A stretch of DNA of 7,330 nucleotides. Source: Helicobacteraceae bacterium (lineage in GTDB: Bacteria > Campylobacterota > Campylobacteria > Campylobacterales > Sulfurimonadaceae). A program made the translations under genes and the position numbers. Below the pieces are notes generated by a model, which was not told where the DNA came from, did no database searches, and worked only from the letters and a program-made list of their open reading frames with translations. Positions 5,693 through 7,330 of the stretch are shown here, one piece after another. Every line of letters begins with the position of its first letter. The stretch's first letter is position 1. The stretch lies in contig DAOWOG010000048.1 of the NCBI GenBank assembly GCA_030642185.1, positions 1-7,330 on the forward strand. Reading direction: 5' to 3'.

Positions 5693-6103
5693 TTATCTCT
5701 TTAACCATCGTTCTAAAATGATCTTTGCCGAAAGCGAATCGACCCTTCCGTCACGTTTGTAACGGATATGCCCTTTCATCATCTCTTCGGCCTCAATTGA
5801 CGAGTCACTTTCATCCTGAAAAAAAACAGGCCCTTCAAATGCGACCAGATTCATAAAGTGTGCTACACGCCGACGCATCTCGTCTTCACTTGAACCGCCT
5901 ATCGGTATACCGACGACCACTGCTTTCGCTTCAAACTCTTCAATGACTTTTTTAACAGCGGCTGATGCCTGATTTCGGTTTTTGCGCTCAATTGCCGCCA
6001 AAGGTGTCACGACCATAATATCCGGACTGTAAGCCAGCCCAATTCGTTTTAATCCCAGATCGATCGCAATGACCGGAAAATAAGCTTCTTTACCGTTTGC
6101 CAT
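5693..6103 (-). CDS. ruvX: RuvX/YqgF-family Holliday junction resolvase-like nuclease
   Basis: A complete 136-residue cytoplasmic RNase H-fold protein of the usual family length. The first strand and active-site aspartate are in VIAIDLGLKRIGLAYS (D15). The second strand is AKAVVVGIPIG (59-69). The third motif is FFQDESDSSIEAEEM (95-109), and the final acidic residue is D122 in RVDSLSAKIIL. The family is implicated in processing the 5' end of pre-16S rRNA and in Holliday junction cleavage. The third motif departs from the common DERLTT form; Helicobacter's version, as I recall it, also differs here (DRSSIEA), so this looks like a lineage trait and not decay. The ATG at 6103 is the only ATG before the first strand; it gives an N-terminus about 9 residues longer than usual and has only a weak upstream GAG. 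It lies 32 bp after mnmE, probably in the same transcript. Confidence 0.92.
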   Translation of the reverse strand: MANGKEAYFPVIAIDLGLKRIGLAYSPDIMVVTPLAAIERKNRNQASAAVKKVIEEFEAKAVVVGIPIGGSSEDEMRRRVAHFMNLVAFEGPVFFQDESDSSIEAEEMMKGHIRYKRDGRVDSLSAKIILERWLKR

Positions 6104-6122
6104 TTACTACTCGCCATTTATT

Positions 6123-6135
6123 GCAGCGATGCTGC
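6123..6135 (-). other. Small perfect hairpin right after the mnmE stop codon
   Basis: GCAGC and GCTGC form a perfect 5-bp, GC-rich stem around a 3-nt loop, beginning immediately after the mnmE TAA (6138-6136) in the 32-bp mnmE-ruvX gap. On the coding (minus) strand it is followed by AATAAATGG, not a T-run, so it is not a standard intrinsic terminator. It may be a minor intercistronic stability or processing element, or chance. Confidence 0.3.
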
Positions 6136-7330
6136 TTATTTTCCAAGACAGAAATTACCAAACATCTTATCCAGCATCTCATCGTGTTCAAACGGACGGG
6201 TAATGGAAGCCATCGCATAAATGGCCTGATTTAGATGGAATGAAAATATTTCCAGCTCCTGGTCTTCCAGTGGGTATTTTGCATCGTTTATATGCATAAG
6301 CGTCTCTTTAACTGCTTCGACCTGTCGTAAGGAGATCAGCATCATCTCATCCGACCTGTTTTGTGTGTCCATCAATGCCTTAAGCTTTTCTATCAGGCTT
6401 TGTGTTTCTACTTTACAACTCATTCTTAACGGTGTGTAAGCATCAATCAATGTTGTATTAAAACGATGATCAAGATCATTTTTATTGACAACCACAACAA
6501 ATGAACGGTCATCTTCATGCGCTTTAATCAGTTCAATTATCGCGGCATCTTCTGCATCCGCTTTGCGACTTCCGTCGAAAAGTGCTATGACGATGTCACT
6601 CTCCTGTACTGCTTCAATAGAACGCCCTATTCCGATACGTTCTATCTCATCACCGCCTTCACGAATACCCGCCGTATCAACAATGCGGATAAGATGCGTA
6701 CCGATTTTGACCTGTTCTTCAATGGTATCACGTGTCGTACCGGCAATATCACTGACGATGGCACGATTATAGTTGAGCAATGCGTTTAGCAATGAACTTT
6801 TACCGACATTGGGCTTGCCGATAATCGCTACTTTAAAACCCTGCATCAAACCACGCCGCGCTTCACTTGCACGCAGTGTTTTTGAGAGGTTCTGATACAG
6901 CTTGTCAAGACGTTCCAATATCTGATTGAGCAGATCTTCCGGCAGGTCCTCTTCGGCATAATCGATCGTAACTTCCGAATAAGCCAGAATTTCCAACAGT
7001 TCGTTACGGACATCTTCAACATAAATTTTAAGTGAGCCTTTCATCTGTTTGGCCAGAATCTTTGCGGCATCTTCGCTTTTAGCCTCAATCAATTGGGCAA
7101 TTGCTTCAGCCTCAGTCAAGTCTATACGCCCATTGAAAAAAGCACGTTTGCTGAATTCACCCGGTTCTGCCAGTCTCGCACCAACATTTAGTACTGCTTT
7201 TAAAACCTCTTCAGCAACGATTTGACCGCCATGGCATTGAAACTCAACAATATCTTCCGCCGTAAAGCTGTGAGGTCCCTTAAAATAGAGGACAATCGCT
7301 TCATCAATTAACTCATCAGATGAATCATAC
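6136..7330 (-). CDS. mnmE: tRNA uridine-5-carboxymethylaminomethyl(34) synthesis GTPase MnmE (TrmE), N-terminus outside window
   Basis: 397 codons are visible and the frame runs open to the window edge; about 50 N-terminal residues of the usual ~450 are missing. The TTG at 7119 is internal (NGRIDLTEAEA), not a start. Visible residue 1 is at 7329. The folate-binding N-domain contributes ECHGG-like EFQCHGGQ (29-36) and GEFSKRAFFNGRIDL. The inserted G domain shows GKPNVGKS (171-178), AGTTR (196-200), DTAG (218-221) and NKND (282-285). The protein ends in FCLGK (393-397), with the C-terminal cysteine motif needed for tRNA modification. With MnmG it makes the (carboxymethyl)aminomethyl modification at wobble uridine 34 in the cytoplasm. 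No key residue is missing. It leads into ruvX downstream and is a conserved core gene that anchors this locus. Confidence 0.98.
   Translation of the reverse strand, partial: YDSSDELIDEAIVLYFKGPHSFTAEDIVEFQCHGGQIVAEEVLKAVLNVGARLAEPGEFSKRAFFNGRIDLTEAEAIAQLIEAKSEDAAKILAKQMKGSLKIYVEDVRNELLEILAYSEVTIDYAEEDLPEDLLNQILERLDKLYQNLSKTLRASEARRGLMQGFKVAIIGKPNVGKSSLLNALLNYNRAIVSDIAGTTRDTIEEQVKIGTHLIRIVDTAGIREGGDEIERIGIGRSIEAVQESDIVIALFDGSRKADAEDAAIIELIKAHEDDRSFVVVVNKNDLDHRFNTTLIDAYTPLRMSCKVETQSLIEKLKALMDTQNRSDEMMLISLRQVEAVKETLMHINDAKYPLEDQELEIFSFHLNQAIYAMASITRPFEHDEMLDKMFGNFCLGK

Noticed and set aside
6485..6789. Plus-strand open frames opposite mnmE
   Set aside because: Low-complexity serine/threonine-rich antisense translations of the MnmE G domain.
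7117..7119. TTG at 7119 as the start of a 327-residue MnmE
   Set aside because: The same frame continues to the window edge with canonical MnmE sequence (GEFSKRAFFNGRIDL), so the TTG is an internal leucine codon.

Overview
The window looks like chromosomal DNA of a Campylobacterota (Epsilonproteobacteria) member, most likely a Sulfurimonas/Sulfurovum-type sulfur oxidiser. The evidence is a moderately AT-rich sequence, A-rich Shine-Dalgarno sites, a T-rich tract plus extended -10 promoter, and a RuvX whose KNRNQAS and DSSIEAEE segments resemble the Helicobacter protein as I remember it. The genus is an inference. Every reading frame used is intact and the DNA is densely coding; no stretch over 300 bases lacks a gene. 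I see no tRNA, rRNA, CRISPR array or insertion sequence.

Left half (1-3515, + strand): five genes in one tightly overlapping operon whose start lies upstream of the window. In order they are the C-terminal part of an ABC importer permease (FbpB/ThiP-like), its ATPase, a small exported protein with distant ChrB-like (chromate-resistance domain) similarity, an exported TolB/PD40-type beta-propeller, and an exported protein with tandem FlgD-type Ig-like domains. Successive genes overlap by 14, 31, 4 and 10 bp, so they are very probably co-transcribed and translationally coupled. The mix suggests an import system with three cell-envelope accessory proteins; the substrate cannot be read from the sequence.

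Middle (3542-5630, - strand, convergent to the first operon): a three-gene cassette with its own recognisable promoter (TGATATAAT behind a T-rich stretch). It encodes a secreted nitrate/nitrite-sensing (NIT)-like protein, a secreted MORN_2/YwqK-like repeat protein with a 24-residue (72-bp) period, and a second NIT-like protein. The two NIT-like proteins align almost without gaps at about 42% identity (hand count), so they are duplicates. Neither has a membrane anchor or an output domain, which is unusual for a sensory domain. This cassette is the most interesting part of the window.

Right end (5693-7330, - strand): housekeeping genes. mnmE (tRNA U34 modification GTPase, N-terminus outside the window) is followed 32 bp later by ruvX (YqgF-type Holliday junction resolvase/rRNA processing nuclease). 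The NIT cassette lies 62 bp beyond ruvX on the same strand, apparently inserted between conserved core genes and the ABC operon.
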